Numbered from the stretch's first letter, positions 13,669 to 25,764 are shown. The stretch is DNA of 46,376 nt from JBBDYG01 sp040901765 (GCA_040901765.1 JBBDYG010000023.1:1-46376); one strand, 5' to 3'. Numbers and translations are program-made. The notes: generated by a model not told the origin, from the sequence alone.

Positions 13669-16600
13669 ATGGACTTCAAGAGTCTCCCCTCGCAATACGA
13701 TCACGCTGCCGCACAGCAGAAGTGGTACCAGTTCTGGGAAGAGCGCGATTACTTCCACGCCGATCCTGCCGATCCGCGCGAGCCGTTTGTGATTGTCATC
13801 CCGCCGCCGAACGTGACCGGGGCGCTCCACCTCGGCCACGCGCTCAACAACACGCTGCAGGACATATTGATTCGCTGGAAGCGGATGTCGGGCTTCAATA
13901 CGCTGTGGATGCCGGGCACCGACCATGCTGGTATCGCCACGCAAGCGGTAGTCGAGCGGCGGCTGCTCGAAGAAGAAAAACTCTCGCGGCACGACCTGGG
14001 CCGCGACGGGTTGGTTGCGCGCATCTGGAAGTGGAAAGACCAGTACGAAACCCGCATCCTGGCGCAACTCAAGCAGCTTGGGTGTAGCTGCGACTGGCAG
14101 CGGCTGCGATTCACGCTCGACGACCAGTGCGCCCGCGCGGTCCGCGAGACGTTTTTTCGGCTGTTCCAGGACGGTAAAATCTACCGCGGCAAGCGGCTCG
14201 TGAATTGGGACACCTTTCTGCAAACCGCCGTCAGCGACGACGAGGTGATCCGCGAAACCGTGAAGGGCCATTTCTGGCACTTCAAGTACCCCGTAATCGA
14301 CGCGCGGCCCGGCGAGCCGGAGTTTGTGACGATTGCCACGACGCGCCCCGAAACGATGCTCGGCGATACGGCGGTCGCGGTGCATCCCGATCCGGCGGCG
14401 GCGTTTGATGAGCTAAGCAGCAAGCTGCGGGAAGAGATGCTTACGGCGAGTGAGAAGGAGCGGGCCGCGCTTAATGAGGAAGCTGATTCCTTGCTGGCGC
14501 GGCGGGCTGCGGTGCTGCCGATGCTCGAGAAGCTACGCGACATGGCGCAGCGAGGTGTGAAGCTCGAGCTGCCGCTCACCGGTCGCACGATTCCGCTCAT
14601 CGCGGACGAGTGGGCCAAGCCCGAGCTTGGCTCGGGCTGCGTGAAAATCACGCCCGCGCACGATGCGAATGATTATGAAGTCTGGCAGCGCCATTCCGAG
14701 ATCGGCGCGATCAATATTCTCAATCCCGACGGCACGCTCAACGATTCCGCACCGGAAAAGTACCGCGGCCTGAAAATGCTGAAGGCCCGCGACGCAGTCG
14801 TCGCGGACCTCGAAGCGGCCGGACTGCTCGTGGAAATCGAGAACCGCGAGATCGATCTGGCCCACTCCGACCGCTCGAAGATGCCGATTGAGCCGTATCT
14901 CGCGGATCAGTGGTTTGTGAAGATGGACGAGCTAGCACAATCGGCAATGGATGCCGTGACCGACGGCCGCGTGAAAATCACGCCCGAGCGTTACGCCAAG
15001 ACGTATCTCGATTGGCTCGGCGAGAAACGCGACTGGCCGGTGGGACGGCAGTTGTGGTGGGGACATCGAATTCCAGTTTGGTCCAAGAACTTCTCGAATG
15101 CGGCGGAAAAGGCGAACGTGGAAGAAGAAGCCGTGCAACTTGCCGCGGCTGAAATAAAGGACGCTGGTGCGACTTTAGAATCGAATAGCTGCTTCTATCA
15201 TTATTGGGATCCCGAGACTTTTGCGGGGACGGCTTTTTGGTGTTTGCAGAACGATCACGCGAATTTGGCCGCAATCGAGAAGTCAGGTTACAAACAGGAG
15301 CAGGACGTCCTCGACACCTGGTTCAGTAGCGCCCTCTGGCCGCATTCGACGCTCGGCTGGCCCGAGCCGACACCGGAACTTAAGCGGTTTTATCCCACGA
15401 GCGTACTCGTCACGAGCCGTGATATCATCACGCTGTGGGTCGCGCGGATGGTGCTTACCGGTCTCTACAACATGGGCGAGGTGCCCTTCCGCGAGGTTTA
15501 CATTCACCCCAAGATTCTCGACAGCTACGGCGAGACGATGTCGAAGTCGAAGGGGAACGGCGTCGATCCGCTCGATGTCATCGAGAAATTTGGCGCGGAC
15601 GCGCTGCGGTTCGGGATTGCCTATCTGACGACCGAGACGCAAGACGTGCGGCTGCCGGTGGAGTTTGAATGTCCCCATTGCGGGGCGCTCATGAACCAGA
15701 CGAAGCAGAACCGGCAACTGCCGCGAGTGAAGTGCGACAAGTGCGGCGAGGCGTTCCGGACCCAGTGGGCCGAAAAGCCGGAGGACAAGGCCCTGCCGCG
15801 CGGCGCGGTGGTGAGCGAGCGGTTCGAGCTGGGCCGGAATTTTTGCAATAAGCTTTGGAACGCGGCGCGGTTCTCCTTGATCAATCTCGAAGGCTATGAG
15901 CCGGGACCGGTCGCTGCAAACGACCTGACAATCGAAGACCGCTGGCTGCTTTCGCGGCTCACGACCGTCACCGATCAGGTGACGGTGGCACAGGGCGAGT
16001 ACCGCTTCGCGGATGCGGCGCGGGGACTCTACGATTTTGCGTGGAACGAGTTTTGTAGTTTCTACCTCGAAATGACCAAGGCCCGGTTCAGTGTTCCGGA
16101 ACAGCGGCTTGCCGCGCAGCGAGTGCTGGCTCATGCGCTCGATGCACTGCTGCGATTGTTGCATCCGATTGTGCCGTTCGTGACGGAAGAGATTTGGCAA
16201 CTGCTGGCGCAAGTGGCGCCGGTGCGTGGGATCGCTAAGCCGCAAGCGGCGGAGGAGAGCGTTTGCATTGCGGCGTGGCCGGAGGCGAACCGGGCGGATC
16301 AGGATGCGATGATCGAAGAGCAGTTTGCAGTTTTCCAAGCGGTCCTCGGCGCGGTGCGAGAAGTTCGTAGTCGGCAGAATATCTCGATGAAGGACGAGTT
16401 GAACTTCACCGTTCGCTGCAGCGACCAGGCCGCGAAGCTGCTACGGCCAATGCAGCCCTACTTCACGCAAATGGCCCGTGCCACCGGGACGGCCTTCGGT
16501 CCCGACGCGGCGGCCCCCGATCTTTCCGCCAGCATGACCCTGCCCGGCATGGAAGTCCATGTCGACGTGAGCCGGTTCATCGACGTGAAGGCGGAAGTCG

Positions 16601-16782
16601 CCCGGCTCAGCAAAGAACGCGATCAGCTTGCGCAGTTCGCGAAGTTGATCGACGGAAAGTTGGCCAACAAGGGCTTTGTCGACAACGCCCCCGCGGAAGT
16701 CGTACAGCAGCAACGGGACAAACTGGCCGAAGCGCGCGGGCAACTGGCGAGCGTCGAGGCGGCGCTGGGGAAAATTTCTTAG
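13669..16782 (+). CDS. valS: Valyl-tRNA synthetase with an inserted zinc ribbon
   Basis: ValS charges tRNA-Val and edits mischarged threonine. The 1037-residue protein has the class I signatures HLGH (54-57) and MSKSK (624-628), the CP1 editing domain with TTRPETMLGDTAVAVHP and ITPAHDANDYEV, and a C-terminal coiled coil (about 965-1035). It is about 85 residues longer than the E. coli enzyme. Part of this is a helical insertion in the editing domain (about 245-300), and part is a zinc ribbon with Cys668/671 and Cys689/692 lying between the MSKS loop and the anticodon-binding domain. The ATG at 13669 lies one base after the toxin stop; an earlier in-frame TTG is less likely. Confidence 0.95.
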   Translation: MDFKSLPSQYDHAAAQQKWYQFWEERDYFHADPADPREPFVIVIPPPNVTGALHLGHALNNTLQDILIRWKRMSGFNTLWMPGTDHAGIATQAVVERRLLEEEKLSRHDLGRDGLVARIWKWKDQYETRILAQLKQLGCSCDWQRLRFTLDDQCARAVRETFFRLFQDGKIYRGKRLVNWDTFLQTAVSDDEVIRETVKGHFWHFKYPVIDARPGEPEFVTIATTRPETMLGDTAVAVHPDPAAAFDELSSKLREEMLTASEKERAALNEEADSLLARRAAVLPMLEKLRDMAQRGVKLELPLTGRTIPLIADEWAKPELGSGCVKITPAHDANDYEVWQRHSEIGAINILNPDGTLNDSAPEKYRGLKMLKARDAVVADLEAAGLLVEIENREIDLAHSDRSKMPIEPYLADQWFVKMDELAQSAMDAVTDGRVKITPERYAKTYLDWLGEKRDWPVGRQLWWGHRIPVWSKNFSNAAEKANVEEEAVQLAAAEIKDAGATLESNSCFYHYWDPETFAGTAFWCLQNDHANLAAIEKSGYKQEQDVLDTWFSSALWPHSTLGWPEPTPELKRFYPTSVLVTSRDIITLWVARMVLTGLYNMGEVPFREVYIHPKILDSYGETMSKSKGNGVDPLDVIEKFGADALRFGIAYLTTETQDVRLPVEFECPHCGALMNQTKQNRQLPRVKCDKCGEAFRTQWAEKPEDKALPRGAVVSERFELGRNFCNKLWNAARFSLINLEGYEPGPVAANDLTIEDRWLLSRLTTVTDQVTVAQGEYRFADAARGLYDFAWNEFCSFYLEMTKARFSVPEQRLAAQRVLAHALDALLRLLHPIVPFVTEEIWQLLAQVAPVRGIAKPQAAEESVCIAAWPEANRADQDAMIEEQFAVFQAVLGAVREVRSRQNISMKDELNFTVRCSDQAAKLLRPMQPYFTQMARATGTAFGPDAAAPDLSASMTLPGMEVHVDVSRFIDVKAEVARLSKERDQLAQFAKLIDGKLANKGFVDNAPAEVVQQQRDKLAEARGQLASVEAALGKIS

Positions 16783-16848
16783 GCATCAAGGCATACCGTC
16801 TCGCCGACCCCATATGCTAGAATTAATGGGCGCTGCGGAGTATCGAAT

Positions 16849-17163
16849 ATGAATGCCGAGTTCACTAGATTGGATCAAAGCCTCGCTGAGATCGTCGTCG
16901 CTTGCCGAGCGAATGACGTCAAGCGGCTCGACCTTTTCGGCTCGCGCGCACGCTCAGACTACAACGTCGACAGCGATGCAGATTTTCTTGTCGAGTTCAA
17001 CGATCCATTGCGTCCGGGGGTTTTCGATCGGTTCCTAGCACTTCGCGAGGAACTAATTCGGATACTCGGTTGTGACGTCGACCTCGTCGAACTCTCGACA
17101 TTGCAAAACCCCGTCCTGCGTAAGCGAATCGAGTCTGACAGGAGACTCGTGTATGCAGCATGA
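16849..17163 (+). CDS. MntA-like minimal nucleotidyltransferase (antitoxin)
   Basis: A 104-residue MNT-domain protein. The nucleotidyltransferase signature is clear: LFGSRARSDYNVDSDADFLV, with the Gly-Ser and the Asp-x-Asp pair that bind metal and nucleotide. In studied MntA/HepT pairs this enzyme adds AMP units to the toxin and so inactivates it. GGAG lies nine bases before the ATG. It overlaps the HepT-like gene by 11 bases and starts 66 bases after valS. Confidence 0.85.
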   Translation: MNAEFTRLDQSLAEIVVACRANDVKRLDLFGSRARSDYNVDSDADFLVEFNDPLRPGVFDRFLALREELIRILGCDVDLVELSTLQNPVLRKRIESDRRLVYAA

Positions 17164-17491
17164 TGTGGAAAAGTATTTGATCGACATCCTCGCCGCCGCA
17201 TACGATATTCAGCAGTTCGTCGGCGCGATGTCCTTTGATGAGTACCACGCGAATAAGCTAGTCAAGGCGGCGGTGGAACGGAAATTTGAAGTCAGCGGCG
17301 AAGCCCTGAATCGGCTAGCGCGCCTCTCGCAACCATCGATTGCCGCTATCCGTGAGTACGAGAAGATTATCTCGTTTCGAAATGTAGTGATTCACGGCTA
17401 CGACGTGGTCTCCGATCCAATTGTTTGGGACGTAATTCAGCAAAAGCTCCCGTTGCTGATTGAGGACGTTGAAAGATTGTCCTCAGCCTAG
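17153..17491 (+). CDS. HepT-like RNase toxin (DUF86)
   Basis: A 112-residue all-helical protein with the HEPN active-site motif R-x4-H-x-Y (RNVVIHGY, about residues 77-84) near the C-terminus, preceded by FEVSGEALNRLA as in DUF86 proteins. HepT toxins act as RNases, and the Tyr is the residue modified by MntA in the characterised system. The ATG at 17153 overlaps the end of the mntA-like gene. The pair follows valS and precedes a BFN-domain gene; it looks intact. Confidence 0.85.
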   Translation: MQHDVEKYLIDILAAAYDIQQFVGAMSFDEYHANKLVKAAVERKFEVSGEALNRLARLSQPSIAAIREYEKIISFRNVVIHGYDVVSDPIVWDVIQQKLPLLIEDVERLSSA

Positions 17492-17601
17492 TCCGTTTGG
17501 ATTCCGCCCCCCGCTACTGGAATCCGCTCGTTCCGCGACCCTATAATGAATTCTTGCCGGAACGGGAATCTCTTGTCCACAAGTCGGAAGGAATCGCAGC
17601 C

Positions 17602-18024
17602 ATGCCGGTTGCTATGGAACTCTCGCGGATTATTATCAGCGAGATTAACGATAATCAGGTGATTTATCTCAAAGAGGTCGGGGGGGACCGCACCTTTCCG
17701 ATCCTGATCGGCATTTTCGAAGCGCACAGCATCGATCGCCACGTGAAGCACCTGGAGGCGGCGCGGCCCCTGACGCACGATCTGCTGGTCAATGCCGTCG
17801 AATCGATCGGTGGTGAATTCCAGGACGTGGTAATCAGCGAACTACGGGAGCACACCTACTTCGCCAAGCTCCGCGTCCGCCACGAAGGGGAGCTGATCGA
17901 AGTCGATTCTCGGCCGAGCGACGCAATTGCCGTGGCCGTGACATGCGATCCACCGCTGCCGATTTACGTCTCGGAAGACGTGCTAAACGACGTGTGGCGC
18001 GAGCAGCGCGACGAGGAAGAGTAA
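17602..18024 (+). CDS. Bifunctional nuclease (BFN/DUF151) domain protein
   Basis: A 140-residue protein of the DUF151 family. The conserved parts are GDRTFPILIGIFEAHSI, RPLTHDLLVNAVESIGG and VDSRPSDAIAVAV, the last being the family signature. A plant member has DNase and RNase activity and bacterial members are mostly uncharacterised, so the role is uncertain. The start at 17602 has AAGGA about ten bases upstream; TATAAT at 17542-17547 could be its -10 box. The acidic tail (REQRDEEE) is a family trait. It is convergent with lysC. Confidence 0.85.
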   Translation: MPVAMELSRIIISEINDNQVIYLKEVGGDRTFPILIGIFEAHSIDRHVKHLEAARPLTHDLLVNAVESIGGEFQDVVISELREHTYFAKLRVRHEGELIEVDSRPSDAIAVAVTCDPPLPIYVSEDVLNDVWREQRDEEE

Positions 18025-18038
18025 TGCGCTTTTGCCGT

Positions 18039-18055
18039 GTCGCACGTGGTGCGAC
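18039..18055. terminator. Small hairpin between convergent BFN and lysC genes
   Basis: gtcgcac pairs with gtgcgac around a three-base loop. There is no T-run on either strand, so termination activity is only suggested by its position between two stops. Confidence 0.25.
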
Positions 18056-18067
18056 GGCTGCGCCAGA

Positions 18068-19846
18068 TCACCCCAGCACATCGGCAAACGCAGCCTTTAG
18101 GGCGGCGAGGCCCTGCTCGCCTTTCTTGGCATCCACCACCACATTCACGCGCACTTCGCTGGTATTGATCATATCGACATTGATGCCGGCCTCGGTAAGT
18201 GCCTGGAACATGCGAATGCCGACGCCCGTATGACTGCGGATGCCGATGCCGGTCACGCTCAGGATGGCGATCTCGGACTGTGTAGTTACGTCGCCGCCGA
18301 ATTGTCCCACGATTTCCATCGCGACTTTTCCGGATCGATCGAGGTCTTTTCGCGGGACCGTGAAGCTGAGCGTGGTTTCTCCACCTTGGCCGACCGACTG
18401 CACGATCAGGTCGACGAGAATTTCTTGCGACGCGATGGCTTCAAAAATATCGGCCGCAATGCCGGGGCGGTCGGGGACTTCCGACAGCGTGACCCGAGCC
18501 TGAGTCACATCGAGCGTTACATTATGAATCGTCAGGTCTTCCATGTGCTGGAGGCGAGAGATTACATCGACCGCATCGGCGGCCTTGGCGGCGGTGATGG
18601 CGTCGCCGAAGGCCGCCCGCCCACGCGGCGGCTTTTCTAACTCGAACTCGCGATGCACCGCCCGCAGCGCGTCGAGGGCTTTCTCGCGCTGCACCAGCAC
18701 CGAGACCTTGATCTGGCTCGTGGTGATGGCCGAAATGTTGATTCCCTCTTCGGCCAATGCGCGAAACATCCGGTCGGCGACGCCCGTTTGCGTTGCCATG
18801 CCCAGGCCGACGACCGAAACCTTTGAGACGCTCGCATCGTGGGTGACTTCTTCGGCCCCCAATTCCTGTGCCGCCTCTTGCACGGCCCGCAGCGCCGTCG
18901 GCAAGTCGCTTTCGAGCACGGTGAAAGAAATATCGGCCAGACCATCGTGGCCGACATTCTGCACGATCATGTCGACGGCGACATTCAGCTTGGCAAGCTT
19001 GGCAAAAACGGCGAGGCTCGTGCCGGGTTGATCGGGCGCGCCCAACATAGAAATCCGGGCTTCGTTCTTGGTGAGCGCCGCACCACTTACGGCCCGGTCT
19101 TGCGACTCGGCAATCGGGCCGATGATCGTCCCCGGCTCGTCGGTAAACACGCCGCTGTTGCGGACGTGGATCGGCACGTTGAACTTCTTGCCAAATTCGA
19201 TCGACCGGCTGTGCATCACGCCCGCGCCGAGGCTCGCCAGCTCGAGCATCTCGTCGTGGCTGACGTGCGACATCTTGCGGGCCTCGGCCACTAGCCGCGG
19301 GTCCGTGGTGAACACACCGTCCACATCGGTGTAAATCTCGCACACGTCGGCTCTTAACACCGCCGCCAGGGCGACGGCGGTGGTGTCGCTGCCGCCGCGG
19401 CCGAGCGTGGTAATGTTGAGGTCTTCGTCGATTCCCTGAAAGCCCGCCGCGATGATGATGTTTCCTTCGTCGAGCAGCTTCCGCATCCGGTCGGTCGAGA
19501 TCGACTTAATGCGGGCCTTCGTGTGGCTGCTGTCGGTGCGTATGCCAATCTGCCCGCCGGTGAGGCTCACCGCACGGCTGCCGAGCGAGTGAATGGCCAT
19601 CGCCATTAGCGCGACGCTCACCTGCTCGCCGGTGGAGAGGAGCATATCGGTCTCTCGCGCAGGCGGGTTGTCGCAGACCTGTTTGGCCAGATTGACCAGA
19701 AAATCGGTCTGTTTGCCCATCGCGCTGACGACCATCACGACCTGATGGCCCTCTTGCTGGGCACATATGGCCCGCCGGGCGGCGGCGCGAATCTTCTCCG
19801 GATCGGCGACGCTTGTGCCGCCGAATTTTTGGACGATCAGGGACAT
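18068..19846 (-). CDS. lysC: Aspartate kinase with four ACT domains
   Basis: Aspartokinase phosphorylates aspartate, the entry to lysine, threonine and methionine (and diaminopimelate). The 592-residue protein has the kinase domain in residues 1 to about 245 (KFGGTSV at 7-13, GRGGSDTTAVALAA, ITTLG) and then two consecutive ACT pairs, about 265-410 and 445-592, that clearly resemble each other (MFRALAEEGINISAITTSQI versus MFQALTEAGINVDMINTSEV). Ordinary enzymes have one pair and about 400-460 residues; the four-ACT form is known from cyanobacteria. Feedback control by lysine and threonine is expected but not shown. The ATG is preceded by a heptamer repeat instead of a Shine-Dalgarno site. Confidence 0.95.
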   Translation of the reverse strand: MSLIVQKFGGTSVADPEKIRAAARRAICAQQEGHQVVMVVSAMGKQTDFLVNLAKQVCDNPPARETDMLLSTGEQVSVALMAMAIHSLGSRAVSLTGGQIGIRTDSSHTKARIKSISTDRMRKLLDEGNIIIAAGFQGIDEDLNITTLGRGGSDTTAVALAAVLRADVCEIYTDVDGVFTTDPRLVAEARKMSHVSHDEMLELASLGAGVMHSRSIEFGKKFNVPIHVRNSGVFTDEPGTIIGPIAESQDRAVSGAALTKNEARISMLGAPDQPGTSLAVFAKLAKLNVAVDMIVQNVGHDGLADISFTVLESDLPTALRAVQEAAQELGAEEVTHDASVSKVSVVGLGMATQTGVADRMFRALAEEGINISAITTSQIKVSVLVQREKALDALRAVHREFELEKPPRGRAAFGDAITAAKAADAVDVISRLQHMEDLTIHNVTLDVTQARVTLSEVPDRPGIAADIFEAIASQEILVDLIVQSVGQGGETTLSFTVPRKDLDRSGKVAMEIVGQFGGDVTTQSEIAILSVTGIGIRSHTGVGIRMFQALTEAGINVDMINTSEVRVNVVVDAKKGEQGLAALKAAFADVLG

Positions 19847-19849
19847 AGA

Positions 19850-19884
19850 CTGGGGACTGGGGACTGGGGACTGGGGGACTGGGA
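19850..19884. repeat. Heptamer tandem repeat immediately upstream of lysC
   Basis: Five units of ctgggga or ctggggga from 19850 to 19884. On the lysC strand they read as CAGTCCC units ending three bases before the ATG, in the place of a ribosome-binding site. A related array lies before rsmG. Confidence 0.8.
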
Positions 19885-19951
19885 CGTTCGACGCGGCGGC
19901 GTGTAAGATACAACGAGCCACGGACGTTTGACAACGGACTCGTTTCCGCAA

Positions 19952-21172
19952 TTAATTGCTTTCTATAAACCAACCCATTGCTCGCCAGCCTTCGTCGAAG
20001 GCGAGGCTCGAATTGGCGGCGTTCGTGTCGCCGTAGCTGGTGAAGTCGTCGGGTTGGATTCCAGTTCCAGCAATCGTGACCGGGACGTTGCCGTGGGTGT
20101 GGGTTTTAGTGCGGAGGAAGGTGGGGTGATCGGGCGAGATCATAATTCGCCAGTCGCCGTGCCGTTCCAAGGCCTCGACCACGGGGCCGACGATGTGGTG
20201 GTCAATTTCCCCCAACGCTTTCACTTTCTCTGCCGTGTTTCCTTCGTGCGAGGCCTCGTCGGGGGCCTCGACGTGAACACATACCAGATCGTACCGATCG
20301 AGTGCGTCAACCGCATAGCGGCCCTTGGCAGCGTAGTCGGTGTCGAGATAGCCGGTCGCACCGGGCACCTCAATGCGGTCCCAACCAATGAGCGCCGCGA
20401 GTCCGCGCAGCAGATCGACGGCGGTGATCATCGCCCCGCGCGGGCCGTATACCTCCGCAAATGGCCGTAGCGACGGGGCCTTGCCCAGCCCCCATAACCA
20501 GACATTCGTGGCCGGCAGCTTGTCGTAGCCTTGGCGGACGACATTCACCGGGTGGTCGCGGAATGTTTCGACCGACGACGTCATGATCTCCGTGAGGACA
20601 TCGCTTCCCGGTCCGCGGGGAAAGTCGTCCAGAACCGACTGGTCAGTCAGGTCGTGCGGCGCGCGGGTGCGGGTCTCCATTGTAAACGGCGCCGGCAGTT
20701 TTCCTCCGCGCCAGAGCAACAGGTTGCGGTAACTGACGCCCGGAAGAAACTCCAGCGCGCCTGCGTACTTGGGATCGCTCGCGATTTGTTCCTGCACTGT
20801 AGCCAATAGATCGGTCGCTTCCTCGGTGCTGATGTGTCCGGCCGTGAAGTCACGCATCACTTGGTCGATGACCGTCACCAAATTGCACCGCACGGCCCAG
20901 TCATCCGGCCCGAGCGTTATTCCCTGCGCCGCCGCTTCGATCGGTGCTCGGCCCGTGAAGTTTGCCAGCGGGTCGTAGCCCAACAGGCTCATGTTGCCGA
21001 CTTCCGAACCCGCCGGCAGCGCCGGCGGCGTATGGCATGCCCGCGCCACAACTCCGGCCGTCGCCACGGCGTCCATATTTGGCGTCCGCGCCGCCTCCAA
21101 TGGCGTGTGGCCGCCTAGTTCCTCGCGCGGTTCGTCGGCTGCGCCGTCGGGGATGAGGATCGCGTATTTCAT
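19952..21172 (-). CDS. Phosphoglycerate-mutase-like protein, proposed homoserine kinase
   Basis: A 406-residue member of the cofactor-independent phosphoglycerate mutase (ApgM) branch of the alkaline phosphatase superfamily. Metal and catalytic residues are visible: Asp9 in ILIPDGAAD, Ser62 in GNMSLLGYDP, the HVEAPDEASHEGN motif and ISPDHPT. A subgroup of this family found next to threonine genes has been proposed to replace homoserine kinase (ThrB). Here it lies between hom and lysC on the same strand (78 and 105 bases apart), which supports that role over glycolysis. The biochemical activity remains an inference. The start at 21172 matches the family N-terminus (MKYAILIPDG). Confidence 0.8.
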   Translation of the reverse strand: MKYAILIPDGAADEPREELGGHTPLEAARTPNMDAVATAGVVARACHTPPALPAGSEVGNMSLLGYDPLANFTGRAPIEAAAQGITLGPDDWAVRCNLVTVIDQVMRDFTAGHISTEEATDLLATVQEQIASDPKYAGALEFLPGVSYRNLLLWRGGKLPAPFTMETRTRAPHDLTDQSVLDDFPRGPGSDVLTEIMTSSVETFRDHPVNVVRQGYDKLPATNVWLWGLGKAPSLRPFAEVYGPRGAMITAVDLLRGLAALIGWDRIEVPGATGYLDTDYAAKGRYAVDALDRYDLVCVHVEAPDEASHEGNTAEKVKALGEIDHHIVGPVVEALERHGDWRIMISPDHPTFLRTKTHTHGNVPVTIAGTGIQPDDFTSYGDTNAANSSLAFDEGWRAMGWFIESN

Positions 21173-21250
21173 GGGACACATTAAACAACAAGTGAACGGC
21201 GGCGTCTTGCCCCCTGTGTCGAACCAACCGAGTAGTCGGAGAAATAAGAA

Positions 21251-22546
21251 TCAATCCCTAACCCACATCCGCACCGGCTCGCCGGCCACACACTCCAGCC
21301 GGGCAATCTCGGCGCAGGCCCTCGCCGCAGCGCCTTCGGTAGTCTCGTGGGTCATAAATACCAGCGGCACCGGCTCGCCATTGGTGGCATCCACCTGCTG
21401 CAAGACCGAAGCGATTGAGATTTCGTGTTCGCCCAACACTCTGCAGATTTGCGCTAGCACACCCGGATGGTCGTCGACCATCACCCGCAGATAGAATCGG
21501 CCTTCAGCGCTGGCGTGGTCGGCCGGAGCGACGCGGGCCTTGCGGTTGGACCATAGCTCCAGCGTGCGAAACGTGATCGCCGTTCGGCCCACGGCCGTGT
21601 CAATCATGTCAGCCACCACTGCTGAAGCCGTGGGCATCTGCCCCGCCCCTTGGCCAAGATAAAAGAGCCGCCCCACGGCGTCGCCCACGACGCTGATCGC
21701 GTTGTAAGCGCCGCGAACCTCGGCCAGCGGCGTGCCGGCCCGCACCAGCGTCGGCGAGACGTGCATCTCTAGTCCGTCGGCGATTAGTCGAGCCACCGCC
21801 AGCAGCTTGATACGGTAGCCCATTTGTTGGGCGTAGCGAACATCCAAGAGATCGAGCGTGTCGATGCCACAGCGTGGAATCGACTTCCAATCGGCCCGAG
21901 CGCCGAACGCCAAGTGCGAAAGAATTGCCAGCTTCTGCGCCGCGTCGGTGCCATCGACATCCATCGCGGGGTCGGCCTCGGCGTACCCTAGCCGCTGGGC
22001 TTCGGCGACGGCGTCGACATAACCCACGCCCTCTTCGATCATCTTCGTCAGGATGAAGTTGCTGGTGCCGTTGAGGATGCCTTCAATTGCCTCAATCTGA
22101 TTGGCCGACAAGCACTGGCTGATGTTGGCAATAATCGGCACGCCGCCAGCGACGGTCGCCTCGAACGCCACCGAGCGACCGAGCTCTCGCGCCCGATCAA
22201 AGATCTCTCCGCCATGCTCTGCGAGCAGCGCTTTGTTGGCGGTCACTACGTCTTTGCCGCTTTCCAGCAGCTTGAGCATGATCGATCTCGCCGGCTCCAG
22301 CCCGCCGACCAAGTGCGCGACCACCTTGATCTCGGGGTTCTTGATCACGTCGTCGAGCTCGTCGGTCAGCACGCCGTCGGGCAGTTTGTACCGCCGCGGC
22401 TGGCTCGGATTCTTGACAACGACCTTCTCGACCCACAGAACTCGCCCCGCATGGCGGGCGGTGCGGTCGCCGTGGTCGATCAGCAGTTGGGCAACCCCCG
22501 AGCCGACCGTACCGAACCCGATGATGGCAACCTTCGTCTTGTCCAT
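21251..22546 (-). CDS. hom: Homoserine dehydrogenase
   Basis: Hom reduces aspartate semialdehyde to homoserine with NAD(P)H. The 431-residue protein has the Rossmann motif GFGTVGSG (9-16), the catalytic domain with ILNGTSNFILTKM and GYAEADPAMDVDGTDAAQKLAIL, and a C-terminal ACT domain (about 350-425; LRVMVDDHPGVLAQI) that usually senses threonine. It is the first gene of the minus-strand group hom - homoserine kinase candidate - lysC. The upstream gene leuS is divergent, with about 200 bases between them. Confidence 0.95.
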   Translation of the reverse strand: MDKTKVAIIGFGTVGSGVAQLLIDHGDRTARHAGRVLWVEKVVVKNPSQPRRYKLPDGVLTDELDDVIKNPEIKVVAHLVGGLEPARSIMLKLLESGKDVVTANKALLAEHGGEIFDRARELGRSVAFEATVAGGVPIIANISQCLSANQIEAIEGILNGTSNFILTKMIEEGVGYVDAVAEAQRLGYAEADPAMDVDGTDAAQKLAILSHLAFGARADWKSIPRCGIDTLDLLDVRYAQQMGYRIKLLAVARLIADGLEMHVSPTLVRAGTPLAEVRGAYNAISVVGDAVGRLFYLGQGAGQMPTASAVVADMIDTAVGRTAITFRTLELWSNRKARVAPADHASAEGRFYLRVMVDDHPGVLAQICRVLGEHEISIASVLQQVDATNGEPVPLVFMTHETTEGAAARACAEIARLECVAGEPVRMWVRD

Positions 22547-22742
22547 GGAACACGCCGAGTCGAGAAAATATCGCTACAATCGCGCGGGCGAACCGGATCA
22601 TCGTAATTGTAGCCGCGCGGTAGCGTCAACGCCCGCGCCGTATGCGCGGTGCTGAAATAGCGGTAGAATCCGCACTTTGCCGCGGTCGAGGACGACGCGG
22701 CTCACGTCTGCAATCCGAAATCCCCAATCTGCAATTCCTCCC

Positions 22743-25634
<2,892 letters not shown>

Positions 25635-25640
25635 TTGGAA

Positions 25641-25727
25641 AGCCGCTGATGGACGCAAATAGAAGATTTTACGAACTGTGTTATTTCGTGCATTTCTATC
25701 AGCGAACATTAGCGTTCAATAGCGGTT
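25641..25727. repeat. Inverted-repeat element between leuS and glgC (same family as 10974-11094)
   Basis: Left end agccgctgatggacgcaaat (25641-25660); right end attagcgttcaatagcggtt (25708-25727), which is its imperfect inverse. The 13 bases attagcgttcaat are identical to 11064-11076. It fills most of the leuS-glgC gap. Confidence 0.7.
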
Positions 25728-25764
25728 AAGGTCTGACGAACTGCGGTATCTGCTCAGGTGGAAT

